Shown: piece by piece, positions 1 to 11,244 of the stretch
How the letters are laid out: the number at the start of each line of letters is the position of its first letter
Position numbering within the stretch: the first letter of the stretch is position 1
DNA from: Euphorbia lathyris
Taxonomy: Eukaryota; Streptophyta; Magnoliopsida; Malpighiales; Euphorbiaceae
DNA length: 64,000 bases
Direction: 5' to 3'
Assembly: GCF_963576675.1 (NCBI RefSeq)
Contig: NC_088910.1
Span: forward strand, 29,142,531 to 29,206,530
The notes under the pieces: generated by a model
Seen by the model: only the letters and a program-made list of their open reading frames with translations
The model's database searches: none
Told to the model about the DNA's origin: nothing
Position numbers and translations under genes: made by a program

Positions 1-677
1 AGTGGGCAATGATCAGAGTGATGTCTGACCAGAGCCAAGCTGCTATAATTATCCCAGGAATCTGCAAAATTGTCTGAAACAAGAGATCCATCCAATTTAC
101 TTTCCACCCTAGCTGAACCCATTCTGTCATTACTCTAGGTAAACTGCAGCCCCTGTTCGGGAGCCTCAATAAGCCTGGCCTCCTCAATGAAGTTCCGGAA
201 TTCCCGACAAGGCCTAGTCGCAGGGGCTCTTCCTGTTTTCTCATGAGATCCCAGAATTGCATTAAAGTCACCAATAATCACCCATGGGCCTGGCAAACTG
301 AGTCTGAGAGCTTCAATATTGCTGTACAAATCCCTTCTTCTGTTTGCCCAAACACTCCCATACACAAGACAAATATAGCTAGAAATGCCATGAGATGTGA
401 AATTTAAAAGAATAAATTGCTCATGTGTGTAACAAACCCCAACATATGAAACTAATTGTGATTGTGCGAAGACCCATAAAGAGACCGAGGACCTCTCGTT
501 TCTGCCAATTAGAGTCATCCCGATACTATTCCAGTAAGAATCATTGATGGTAGCATAATCAACCATAGGTTCATCTAGGCATAAAATATTTGGATGATGC
601 AAATTGCATAAACTAGTGAGATGTCGCTGAGTATAGCGATTATGAATTCCCCTACAATTCCAGTACAACACATTCAT
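1..677 (-). pseudogene. LINE ORF2 N-terminus: apurinic-type endonuclease, partial
   Basis: This is the start of the ORF2 polyprotein, whose endonuclease nicks target DNA for target-primed reverse transcription. The ATG is at 677. The N-terminus has the family pattern WNCRG, and IGDFNAIL is the conserved GDFN motif. The conserved FTW position is read as FT followed by TAG near 132-134, so a TGG tryptophan codon has become a stop. Beyond it the same frame runs on to the window edge and shows the catalytic SDH motif (HSDHCP) at the very end. The reading frame is otherwise intact. The rest of ORF2 is outside the window. Confidence 0.85.
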
Positions 678-2044
678 TGGTATCGATTAGGTAAATTACT
701 GACCCGTTTGGCGCGAGTTGATGCTGCTTTAGTATTTGTACGCTTCTCCTTTCGTTTGGCTGTCTTGGAAACAGTTGTTTCCCACTCCCCACTCTCATCC
801 TCTGCCATGTCCGCCCAAGATTGGGTATCCTGTGTGTGAGAGGTGATATTCAAATTGTCCGCACCCGGTGCCATAGCCCTATCTCCCAGTTCCATTTCCG
901 CGAAACTCCGGCCGTCCACCAGTTGCGGACTGCCTACCAAAGCTAATTGATCCTTTGGCGAGTCCAATTTATCCCCTTCTACCTGTTTGTCATCCAATAC
1001 CCTTATTCCTTCGTTCTCACACGGTGAAGACTCCTCCTCTTCCGTCTCAGAATTATGCATCTCCTTGTTACCACTTTTGATCGTTTCATTTGCGCACGAC
1101 TGCAGATCGTCTAAAATTCTGCTTGTTACTTTTGACACTGGAATGTCCGATCGGACTGAAGTTTGATTCCCTTTTTTTCCTTGTGCTCCGGCTGGGCCAG
1201 TTTTTTTATCGGGTTCTGACATAGGCCTTTTATTCCTCTTACAGTCGTAGGCCATATGGCCTATATTTGAGCATACCTTGCAGAAACTTGGTAATTTCTC
1301 GTATGTCACATCTATCCATAGCTGTTTGCCTTCCCGCTCAATACCCAATTTCACCGGCAAGTCCGAGCTTAAATCCACATCCACTAGCAATCTAGCAAAA
1401 TGCCCAAAGTCTCCCTCCAGCGTAGCTTTATCCACTCTGATCAAGCCCCCAATGCAACTGGAAATGTCTGACAAGATCTGCGCATCCCAGTATTCCCATG
1501 GAAGAGAATATAATCGCACCCAAACTTGTGCGGAAGTTGATTTCTCTGCAAAAGGATCAAAATCCGGGACCCATGGCTGTAATCTGAATGTCCCGGGCTT
1601 AACATTTAGGACTCCTTTCGCCAATACTCAAGTTTTTACTGCCTGCGATTCCAGGATGACATGATAGAATCCGCGTCCTATTGATATTAGCCTCCATGCA
1701 TTCTTTATCCCCCAGATATTTGTCAGAGTCCGTTTGAGATCTGCCACTTTCCATGGCGCGTCTCCTTTATTCAGGATGATTCTTCCTATTAAAGAGGACG
1801 AACATAATGCAATTCGCCTATCATAGGCTTTCTGGGAGATTTTCACTGTCTTAATCCCACCAATATCAGAAATCGCCGCCGATGAGGGAGGCGTATCAAT
1901 AATGTTGGCTTTTAGAATACATGCGTATGACTTCGGAGGCGATTTCGTAGCAACTGTCTGCGTCGGGAACCTTAGTTTTGGATTGAAGAGAACTCTGATA
2001 TCCACATAATCGTCATCTGAGACAGTAGTGGCCGGATCGGCCAT
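674..2044 (-). pseudogene. LINE ORF1, gag-like RNA-binding protein with one in-frame stop
   Basis: The product would be the nucleic-acid-binding ORF1 protein that packages LINE RNA. The first in-frame ATG is at 2044. The N-terminal half resembles the DUF4283 domain of plant LINE ORF1 proteins, with a conserved WVPDFDPF segment. A CCHC zinc knuckle (CKVCSNIGHMAYDC) follows and then a low-complexity acidic tail. One in-frame stop at about 1625-1627 splits it; the same frame continues to the final stop at 674-676. That final stop overlaps the ORF2 start in the tetranucleotide ATGA. The identification is firm at family level. Activity is unlikely because of the stop. Confidence 0.8.
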
Positions 2045-2159
2045 CGCAGCCAAGGAATCCCAAAATCACCGATGGAGCGGCGACTAGGGTTTGAGATGTT
2101 CTCTAGATCATCAGGATTTTTCAAAATAAACCATAAATGACTAATTCACCCCCAAAAGG

Positions 2160-2990
2160 CACCTTAAAGGGAAATGATTACCTCATACATATAATGAGAT
2201 ATATAGCTCTTAAATTAAGCAATGTATGATATTTAACATGCCCTCCCGCGCCCAATTCATTAGTTGTGTGATGCTAGTATCAACGGGAGAACGGGAGCTC
2301 CAACATTGAATGTTATAACTCTTATACCATATAAACCAAGGCCTAATCCAAAAATAGGGATGACTACAGGCAGGGTACCTGCAGGTAGTGCCAATCACAT
2401 ATCCTTACCCGTTTATGCTTTACTTGATTCGTCCCATTACCCTAACGGTTATATTTTTTGAATTCCATATTTGTCTCATTTAATTCGCAGGTACTCTTAC
2501 CCGTTAAGAATCAATGCGTAAAATAAATGAACTGCAAAATTAACAAAACACAATTTTAATAAACCATCAACAAAATTAATAAATATTCTAAATTCAAACA
2601 ATCTGAATTATTCAAATTATCAAAAATATATATATATATATATATATATACTAAAACTAAAACTGAACAGTTAATTTTATAAAATCACAATCTCTATTTT
2701 GATATATGACGGGGAATGGGTACCTGAGGAGGTAATCACATACCTGTCACATGTAATTTTTTGAATCTCATATCCATTCCAAACCCTTTTACACATGGTT
2801 CAAGTAATTTCATTAGGATCAGATAGTGCTGAGTTTCACGAGTACTTACCCACTGTCTAATTAAGCAATGTAGGACTTATAACACATCTCTCATGCCAAT
2901 CCATTAGGTTTGTGATGCTAGTATCAGCGGCGGGTGGCCCAACATTGAATATTATGGTTTTGGTACCGGAAACAAAAAAAACTAACACAC
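2160..2990. repeat. Two diverged direct copies of a dispersed repeat
   Basis: Segments at about 2215-2330 and 2862-2970 share an ordered set of words: TTAAGCAATGTA, CATTAG, TGTGATGCTAGTATCA and CCAACATTGAAT. They are two old copies of one repeat about 110 bp long. I see no coding sequence, clear termini or target duplication. The style resembles LTR-derived debris, but I cannot assign it. The stretch to 3129 holds nothing else recognisable. Confidence 0.55.
2627..2650. repeat. (TA)n microsatellite
   Basis: An uninterrupted run of about 12 TA dinucleotides in AT-rich spacer. Confidence 0.9.
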
Positions 2991-3134
2991 CCTGTAAGAA
3001 AACATATAACTTTCCAATTAGGTAAGTGAAATCTTTAACAAATTTTGCAATAATTAAAAAACTCATTTAACAGTGTTAAATATGATTAATTTACCCTTTA
3101 ATCCATTCAAATTAACATATATTGAAGTACTACT

Positions 3135-3385
3135 TGTTAGAGATAATAGTATTATTATATCTTCTGTAATTATCTGTATACTAATCCATTCAAATTTACA
3201 TTATACGTCTAATTAGGTCACTGAATCCTAGTTAGACTACAACAACTATACCTGTCATATATATACGATTGATCAATGAAAACCCTAACTAAGGGAAAAT
3301 ACTTTTCGATCACTCTCTCTCTCTCTCGGTCGACTCTCTCTCTCTTTTCTTCTCTTGTTCTTCATAAACTAAACTTATTCCAACA
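3135..3385 (+). repeat. Copia 5' LTR, shortened by an internal deletion
   Basis: It is 251 bp against 340 bp for the 3' LTR. The two agree closely at both ends; I count two differences in the first 51 bp. About 100 bp after the word TATACTAAT is missing. In its place is TAATCCATTCAAATT, a 15-bp word that also occurs at 3099-3113 in the DNA just outside the element. A CT-rich microsatellite near the 3' end differs in length from the other LTR. Confidence 0.95.
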
Positions 3386-3402
3386 TGGTATCGTGAGCAT
3401 GA
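3386..3402 (+). other. Copia primer-binding site (initiator-Met tRNA type)
   Basis: TGGTATCGTGAGC follows the LTR end with no gap. It differs slightly from the common plant site TGGTATCAGAGC, which pairs with the 3' end of initiator methionine tRNA to prime minus-strand DNA synthesis. Confidence 0.8.
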
Positions 3403-3414
3403 CAAGGTCCGAAC

Positions 3415-4887
3415 ATGTCCGGCTCCGCTTCCGCATCTATACCGAGTAATTCCCTTCCTCAAGTGGCGTCTGTTTCATCTGAACAGCAGCCGCAGTCCGT
3501 TTTTGCCACCGGAACTTCATCCTCTGCGGCGGTTCGTGCGGTGTCTACGCCGCCTGGCTCGATTTCGTCCTTCCTGAACATCACCGAGGAGAGCGGCAGC
3601 TTTGTCACGCTGCCACCTCTCCCTGCCGCGCGATCAGCGGCTCTGTCGATCAGCGTTAACACCGAATACACAGTCAACACGGCATCGGCTTCTTCTCTTC
3701 AGCCGTCGTCGGGATGGCGGTTCGAATCTCCGTTCACAGCTCCTGAACCATCATCCGTAACAGACACTTACCTGTTCGATAAACATGATGGTGGGATGTT
3801 TCCGCGGGCTCATCAACAAAATCCTCCTCGTTCAATCGAGCAGCCGCAGCATCCCCCGCTGTTTCCTCATCCAGGTAATTTTTCTCAACCTCCTATCCGA
3901 CCCGGGTTTGGACCTCCCCCATCTTATCATAGTTCTCAACTGCCCTCAACCTTTTATCCTCACTCATCCGATTCATTTTTATCAAATCCACCGTAAATTC
4001 ATACCACTAATCAATATTGTGAGCATGTTGCTCTGTCCACCTTTACGGGGTTTTCAAACCCTAACACCAATAATAGCACACAATCCTGTCCTCCTCCTAG
4101 TCATATGCAAACTCACATTAAGTTAACTCCGCATAATTACAAAGCTTGGAGGATGGCCATTGTGTCCACACTCAAATTTCATCACTACTTTGATCACATC
4201 ACAAGTAATATACCACCAAAATTTCTATCCCGGGGAGGGTTTCTCACAAATAATGATAATGTTTTCCTTAATCCGGCATATACTGTTTGGGATGACCTAA
4301 AAAATGATGTTATGTCTTTACTGTTACACTCTATCACTGAAGAAGTTTATTCTATTATCACTTGCTTTTATTATTCTCATGATATCTGGATTGCCCTAGA
4401 AAAAGCATATGGTATAATCACTGATAGCAAACAGTTTCAATTAGGCATTGAGTTATATGAGTTTGAACAGAATGATTTATCGATTGGTGAATATATGCAA
4501 AAACTCAAAACTATTTTGGATGACTTGGCTGCTTCTGGTAATCCGTATCCCATGCATCTGTTGTCTACCCTACTTTACAAGAATGTGAATGAAGCATTCA
4601 AATCCAGCATCCAGAACCTCATAACTCAAAAAGGCATTCACATTGACTATTATGAACTATTGAGAACTTTAAAGAATGTTGAAGGGATGATTCAGTCCAC
4701 CAAGAAATCCAGCTTCTTGCTTTCATCGCATCACCCCAATGCGCATGAAGCAAATGTGTCTACCGTTTCTCCCCTGTCAGCCTCAAGAACAAAAACAAAA
4801 AAACGGAGAGGTGGAAAGTGCTTTAATTATGGTGATCTTGATCACTGGGCAGATAAATGCAAATGGCCTAAGGGATTTGCAACATAG
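3415..4887 (+). pseudogene. Copia gag with zinc knuckle; two stops
   Basis: This is the capsid and nucleocapsid part of the copia polyprotein. The ATG at 3415 opens a Ser/Pro-rich leader. An in-frame TAA lies at 3994-3996, and the same frame continues into a typical copia gag domain (KLTPHNYKAWRMAI, then EYMQKLKTILDDLAASG). The zinc knuckle is near 4825-4860 and reads CFNYGDLDHWADKC, a CCHC variant (CX2C replaced by CX8HX4C spacing with a tyrosine at the second cysteine). A TAG at 4885-4887 separates it from the protease, again in the same frame. It was originally one gag-pol ORF. Confidence 0.85.
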
Positions 4888-5460
4888 AATTCTCAACCTG
4901 GTGCTCAAGCACATGTCGCATGGCACAACCCTTCGGACCCGTTCAGTGGTCCGCCTCAGCCATGGTATCCAGATATGGGAGCCACTAACCACATGACAGC
5001 TCATCCCAATCAGCTTCAGCATATGCACCCCTACCTTGGAAACGATACAGTACATTTTGGCAATGGGCAAGATTTGCAAATTTCTCATCTTGGACATTCT
5101 TATGTCAATAATTTAAAATTGTCTGATGTTTTACTAGTACCTAAACTCACCAAATCTCTGTTGTCTGTTCAGAAATTTACTCGTGATAATGATTGTTTCT
5201 TTGAATTTTGGCCTAACCATTTTCTTGTGAAGGATCAAATCTCTGAGGAAATCCTGTTACGCGGTCCGAGTAAGGATGGGCTCTATGTGCTTCCACCCAA
5301 CTTGAAAGAGGCGCTAGTAGGAGAGAAGGTGTCCTTTGAACGGTGGCATGCACGGCTAGGTCACTGTCAGAATCAGACAGTCAGCAGAATTTTGAAAGAT
5401 AACAATCTATCATCAACAACACCAGTTAGTAGTTGCTCATTTAGTCCTTTAGGAAATTAG
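4888..5460 (+). pseudogene. Copia protease and GAG-pre-integrase region
   Basis: The frame of gag continues here. The aspartic protease site reads WYPDMGATNHMT near 4960-4995, where the family usually has D-S-G-A; serine is replaced by methionine. The typical copia segment DVLLVPKLTKSLLSVQKF follows, then the GAG-pre-integrase motif RWHARLGH. The frame closes at 5460, after which integrase is read in another frame. The substitution next to the catalytic aspartate would be expected to weaken proteolysis. Confidence 0.85.
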
Positions 5461-6865
5461 CTCAATCTTCTTTACCTTCAATTATTCGTTCTAGCACTGC
5501 TAGGTTTGAAAGTTTACATTTGGATGTTTGGGGCCCTGCTCCTATTCTCTCTTTTAATGGACATTGTTATTTTTTTTTATTATCATTGATGAATTTACTC
5601 GCTTTAGTTGGGTATTCTGCTTGAAAAATAAGAGTGAAGTTGCTTTCACTTTTCAAAACTTTATTGCCATGATTAGAAATCAATTTGATGCTAAAGTTAA
5701 AAATTTCTATTATGATCTTGGGGGTGAATTTCAAAAACTTCAACCGTTTCTTCAAGCAAACGGAATTGTGCACAAAATTGCATGTCCTCACACTCATGCT
5801 CAAAATGGAATAGCTGAAAGAAAAAATAGACATGTAGTTGATACGTGCTTAACAATACTTGCGAATGCATATTTACCCTTGCAATTCTGGAATTATGCCA
5901 TGATTCATAGTGTGCGCATGATCAACATCCTTCCTACCAAAACACTTCGAAATCGCTCTCCGTATTTTTTGTTTCACAAAGAACGTCCTAATTATTCGTC
6001 CCTTCGTATCTTCGATAGTGGCATTTATCCTTTACTTCGTCCATACAACAAAAACAAGTTTGATTTTCGTTCAAAACTATGCATCTATTTAGGGCCATCT
6101 GCAAATCATTCGGGGGATGTATGTCTAGATCTTCCAACAAGCAGGATATATATTTGCAAATTTGTAAAATATGATGAAGGGGTCTTTCCGGCAACACAGA
6201 CGACGTTTGTACCTCTCTCCTCTAGCATAAGGTGGAACACAACAACTCATGAGCTACCGTCTCTACTTGGACCGTATCCCGATAATCCTCATACTTTAAT
6301 TCCTCCCTTCGGCTCACTTTCATCCTCGTCTTGTGTACCACATGTGGTCTCTACCACAATAAATAACGAATCCATAAATGTCCAAAATATCGTTGGATCG
6401 CATTCAGTTCTGCTCCTGGAAGAAAGTGCTATTTCGGCTCCTACGCAAGCACTCCCATTACCATTGCTGGACGGCGGACTGCCCACGCCTGCGTCGAATG
6501 ACGATCAGACACCTACCATGCCTGCAAGAGTTGCGGTGGAACTGGCGGAACAGGATCCATGTCCGCGGACCCTTCCTTGCAGCGGTGCGCAGAGCATCCC
6601 TATCCGCGGTGTATCTCGCCCCGCATTGTGCTCGTCCACGCATGAAACCATGTTCGTGGACCAAGAAGACACTACGGCAACGGCAAATGCATTCGCACCA
6701 AATTCGATGCACACATTACCTCTCTCGGCTGTAGCGCTTCCTGCCTTGGAACCTGCAAATATTGATGCAGTGTCGTCCCATCTTCTGCGCATGATGCATC
6801 TCATCGTCACGCAATGCAATTGTGTCATTCCACATTACACTATCGAGGCAAATTTGAAGCCTTAC
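5461..6865 (+). pseudogene. Copia integrase core and variable linker
   Basis: Integrase inserts the cDNA copy into the genome. The first core aspartate is in HLDVWGPAP near 5520, before a frameshift at the T run around 5564-5578. The second is in YYDLGGEF near 5710. The catalytic glutamate is in NGIAERKNRHVVD near 5803. The D, D and E residues all survive but are not in one frame. From about 6200 to 6865 is the poorly conserved Pro/Thr-rich linker before reverse transcriptase. Its last codons lie against the MITE target duplication. Confidence 0.85.
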
Positions 6866-6875
6866 TAGTATCTCA

Positions 6876-7598
6876 GGGTAAACTACACCAATGGTACCTG
6901 AACTTTACATAGTTTATACTTTGGTACCTAGATTACATTTTGTCCCAAAAATATACCTGAAGTAACGATGACCGGACAATTTAGTATATTTTTACCGATT
7001 ATGATCGGTTAACGCGAGTTTCATGAGTTAATTACATGAATGGTACCCGAACTTTACCATAATTCACACTTCGGTACTTAGATTTTATTTTATCCTAAAA
7101 ACATAACACAAGTAAAGGTGACCGAAAGGTTTTGTTCATTTGATCAGTTAGTGACCGGGTAACATGAACTAAACATTGGGACTCACCATACACTCAATTA
7201 ACATAAAATTATAATATTGTCATTTATGAGCTAAATGACAGTATTATAATTTTATGTTAATTGAGTGTATGATTGGTCTCAATTTTTAATTTAAAATGGT
7301 CAAACTCGGGTTGATCAATTACTGATCGGTCAAATATACTAAAATATTGAGTCATCTTTACTTGAAGTTTATTTTTTGGACAAAATGAAATCGAGGTACC
7401 AAAATGTGAATTCGGGTAAAGTTCAGGTACCATCAGTGTAATTTACTCATCAAAATTTCATTGACCGGCCATTAACCGGTAAAATATACTTAATTGTCCG
7501 GTCATCGTTACTTCAGGTATATTTTTGAGACAAAATGTAATCTAGGTACCAAAGTGTGAATTAAGGTAAAGTTCAGATACCATTAGTGTAATTTACTC
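6876..7598. mobile_element. Mutator-like fold-back MITE, 723 bp, copy 1
   Basis: The termini are inverted repeats: GGGTAAACTACACCAATGG on the left and the complement of GTAATTTACTC on the right. The 10-bp target duplication TAGTATCTCA is perfect at 6866-6875 and 7599-7608, a size typical of Mutator-like elements. There is no transposase. A second inner pair of related arms and a central near-palindrome around 7196-7266 make the whole element self-complementary. The second copy at 43664-44386 has exactly the same length. Confidence 0.92.
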
Positions 7599-7608
7599 TA
7601 GTATCTCA

Positions 7609-9164
7609 CGACAATGGGACCATTGATCCAACTTGATTTAGCAAGGCTCACAAGCTACCGAAATGGCGGCAGGCCACGTCTGATGAAATTAAAGCACTTA
7701 TTGACAACGGCACTTGGAAACTGGTTCCGCATCCTGCAGGGAGACATGTCATCACATCTCATTGGCTTTTTCGCACAAAACGAAAATCTGATGGATCAAT
7801 AGATCGATATAAAGCCCGTCTTGTGGCGCGAGGATTCACTCAAAAGTCTAGTATTGATTACAAGGAGACGTTCAGTCCGGTTGTGAAAGCAACAACGATT
7901 CGAATTGTCATTGCAATTGCTACTGCAAATAGGTGGTTCATCAACCAATTAGACGTTTCAAATGCATTCCTTCACGGCAACCTGTGTGAAACGATCTACA
8001 TGGAGCAACCATAAGGATTTCGGGATCTGGACAATGCTAATCATGTGTGTCTTCTCAAGAAAAGTCTTTATAGGCTAAAACAGGCGCCGCGTGAGTGGTT
8101 CACTCGTCTCCGCAACTTTCTAGTATCGCTCGGATTTCATATGTCCTTGGCGGATAATTCGTTGTTTGTTCATAGAGATGGCAAATTGCAGACATACATT
8201 CTGTGTTACGTCGATGATATTCTGATCATGGGTAACTCACCAGCACACATTGTAAGCAAAATCACCGCCATTGAAACAGAATTTCCAATTTGTAATCTTG
8301 ATCGTGCGAAATACTTCTTGGGCATTGAAATCCAATACTCCAACGATGGCATTCATCTTTGTCAAGCAAAGTATGTCGCTGATATCCTTGACCGAGTCAA
8401 CATGGCCGATGCTAAATCCATCCTTACCCCTATGGCCACTGCACCAACGCTCTCTAAAAGCCTTGGAACTCAACTCCCCTCTGCCGATGAATACAGAAGC
8501 ATAGTTGGTGCTCTTCAATATCTTCTGCTCACAAGATCGGACATTGCCTTCCCTGTCAACAAACTTTGTCAATTTCTCCATTGTCCGACAGATGAACATT
8601 GGAAAAGCGTTAAAAGGGTGTTGCACTATCTTCAAGGAACCTTGGAATTTGGCATTGTCATGGCTTCAAAACCGATTGAGCATTTTCATTGCTATTCTGA
8701 TAGTGATTGGTCGGCTGTCCGGATGATAGACATTCCACAGGAGCTTTCCGTGTGTATCTTGGAAAAAGCATCGTCTCTTGGCAAACACAGAAGCAACCCA
8801 CGATAGCCCGATCATCCACTGAAAGCGAATACAAAGCTGTGGCTAATGCAACAGCGAAACTGCTTTGGATCAGATCACTACTGACTGACTTAGGCTTTCA
8901 CACTCCTCTTCCGGTACAATTATGGTGTGAAAATATCGGGGCCATATATCTCACATCGAACCCTGTCTTTCATGCTCGCACGAAGCACATTGAACTTGAT
9001 TATCATTTCGTTCGGGAACAAGTCACAAAAGGCTTCCTAAATGTCAGGTTCATTCCAACAGATGATCAGGTAGCTGATATCCTAACCCAGCCGCTTCCCA
9101 GTCTTCGCTTCACTCGACTACGCTCTCGACTGCTGGTCTCACCGTGGCATCGGCTTGAAGGGGG
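7609..9164 (+). pseudogene. Copia reverse transcriptase and RNase H
   Basis: These domains copy element RNA into DNA and remove the RNA strand. After a TGA near 7634 one frame reads WRQATSDEIKAL, then RYKARLVARGFTQ, QLDVSNAFLHG and the catalytic YVDDILIMG near 8207-8233. A TAA at 8012-8014 and a frameshift near 8700-8720 interrupt it. RNase H follows in a second frame (STESEYKAVANATAKLLWIRSLL, then TKHIELDYHFVREQV and QVADILTQPLP). The domains lead straight into the polypurine tract and 3' LTR. The catalytic residues are present; the frame is broken. Confidence 0.9.
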
Positions 9165-9504
9165 TGTTAGAGATAATAGTATTATTATCTCTTCAGTAAT
9201 TATCTGTATACTAATTAGAGTCTCACTTATTCTATAAGTCTAATTAGGATCAGAGATAATATTCTTATTATCTCTTAGATAATTAGTTATACACAAATAG
9301 AGTTGTATTTACATTATACGTCTAATTAGGTCACTGAATCCTAGTTAGACTACAATAACTATACCTGTCATATATATACGATTGATCAATGAAAACCCTA
9401 ACTAAGGGAAAATACTTTTCGATCACTCTCTCTCTCGGTGGACTCTCTCTCTCTCTCTCTTCTTCTTCTTCTCTTGTTCTTCATAAACTAAACTTATTCC
9501 AACA
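9165..9504 (+). repeat. Copia 3' LTR, 340 bp
   Basis: It runs from TGTTAG to CCAACA and is followed by the CTACT target duplication. It keeps the roughly 100 bp lost from the 5' LTR, including two related words around AGATAATA. A CT-rich stretch near the end is expanded relative to the other LTR. Confidence 0.95.
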
Positions 9505-9509
9505 CTACT

Positions 9510-10946
9510 TTCTTTGCCTTTTTTTTATGAAATTCATATACTTTTAAGGCTCCTACTAAATATTTATAAAAAAAAGGCTCCTACTAAATGTATTAATCTA
9601 AATACGTTATTTAATTCCTTTTTATCAACTTAAATCACGCGTTTGTGTCTTTTTTATTAACTCTCCATAAATGCACATAGGAAATCAAAAGAACAATTAA
9701 AAACTTGGTATTGGAAACTAAAAATGACAAATTAATGAGAGGGTTGAAGGTTGTAAAATGTAAAGATGAAAAAAAAGGATAAAAGTCTTGAAATTGTAAA
9801 ATGTTTATCATTTTGGAAAATAACAAGGGAAATTTACATAGAAACTCACTTATTAAAAACTATTTACAAATATATCAAGTCATAATATGACTTTTGAATT
9901 ATGTCAAACTAATAAAATCATTACTTTTAAAAATTAAAGTTTATAAATTAGGGGTCTAAAATATATTGTCAAGAGTTTGGAATTTATGAATTGGGGTTTA
10001 AACTTTTTAAAATAGGTGTAAAAGCATATTTTATTTAGTATATATAGAAAAAAATGGCATATTAAAAATTAAGTTTGATGATATGATTTAGTTGTAACAT
10101 AATATAAATACAATATTTTTACATACATATCGATATTCATGTAAAAAGCCCTAATAATAAATACCCTAAAACGTGTAATAATATGGGACGGAGCGACTAC
10201 TAAGTAACATAATATAAATACAATATTTTTACATAAATTTTGACTGTTACAAGTGAACTATTACTAATTAGATTTCCCTTGTGAAATGTCATAATATTAT
10301 ATCAATGTGAAAATTATTGTTAAATATCTCCTAATTTTGGAGCTATATAATTTTATATATTGTTGTACTACATTTTTTTTTATCTCTTTAATTAACCTGA
10401 AATGAAACAACTGGTTAGGGAGAGGTGGCGTCCGTCAAACCTGTTTCGATACTTAAATTAGTAAAGGTTGAAGGAGAGTTGAAAACGATGATTGTGATGT
10501 TTACATACCTTTCAAAGGTTGTTCACCTCATCTGTATATAGTAATTTCTAGGGATGGTTGTCGTAATCTAGGGAATGTGTGTCCTACTGATTCACCAGAC
10601 ATGTGTTGTCATTTGATTGGTCCGGAGGCCTTCAAATTGCTATGACATCAGGTGATACATCCTTCCATATAACAAGCATCCGTACAAGTGATGTTGTCCT
10701 TATTTGGTCCTAAGTCATGCAGGCCGTTATGATGTCAGGTAGTACGCCCTGCCATATAGCATGTGTCCTTGCACGATCCAAGTGCTTTCCTTCTTTCGAT
10801 ATACTAACTTTTAATCGAACGAAAGATATTGATCTACGTGGCTTTGTCATGTGACATGTGTCCTTTGTAACAGCTTCCTGCTATCCAAAGACTTTTCTTT
10901 TTCCACTATATTGATCTATGGTGAACGGTGGATATTGATCCACTGG

Positions 10947-11001
<55 letters not shown>

Positions 11002-11244
11002 CAATGTTTTTATTGTAAAGTATGTTTATATATATATAATACAATTTTTTTCATTCAGTCGCTAAATTCGGTCGCTAACTTGCTGTTTTCTTATCCTGTA
11101 GGAAGTGAAAGCATAGCTAGTCTCACCAGCAAGAAACAAAAGATAAAAGGTATGAGTAGGTCCATCAATTCATCAATTTATCTCCTATAAGAATCATGAT
11201 GTATACCGATCAAATTTACCTAATTATATTCTCGTTTCCTTCTT
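9510..11244. other. AT-rich spacer with small repeats, no gene seen
   Basis: No coding sequence is supported. A 32-bp word beginning GTAACATAATATAAATAC occurs identically at 10094-10125 and 10204-10235. GGCTCCTACTAAAT is repeated near 9548 and 9580. Near 10178-10198 the words GGGACGGAGCGACTAC TA look like one end of a Stowaway-type MITE, but the other end is not evident. Between about 10628 and 10790 a 75-90-bp unit around ATGACATCAGGT is present twice in diverged form. Confidence 0.5.
10949..10999. repeat. (TA)n microsatellite
   Basis: About 25 TA units in a row. Confidence 0.95.

Larger units (their letters stand above)
1..2118 (-). mobile_element. LINE (L1-type), 5' part, cut by window start
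   Basis: A minus-strand non-LTR retrotransposon enters from the window edge. Reading from high to low coordinates there is a short leader, ORF1 (gag-like, zinc knuckle) and the endonuclease start of ORF2. Reverse transcriptase, RNase H and the 3' tail lie outside the window, so its length and target duplication cannot be read. The 5' boundary near 2118 is approximate; it is where GC-richer leader gives way to AT-rich spacer. Both ORFs carry stops, so the copy is probably inactive. Confidence 0.85.
3135..9504 (+). mobile_element. Ty1/copia LTR retrotransposon, complete ends, degenerate coding
   Basis: A copia element bounded by LTRs that begin TGTTAG and end CCAACA. It is flanked by a perfect 5-bp target duplication CTACT at 3130-3134 and 9505-9509. 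Domain order is gag, protease, integrase, reverse transcriptase, RNase H, which is diagnostic for Ty1/copia. The polypurine tract GAAGGGGG directly precedes the 3' LTR. A Mutator-like MITE at 6876-7598 splits the region between integrase and reverse transcriptase. Several stops and frameshifts make it non-functional. Confidence 0.95.
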
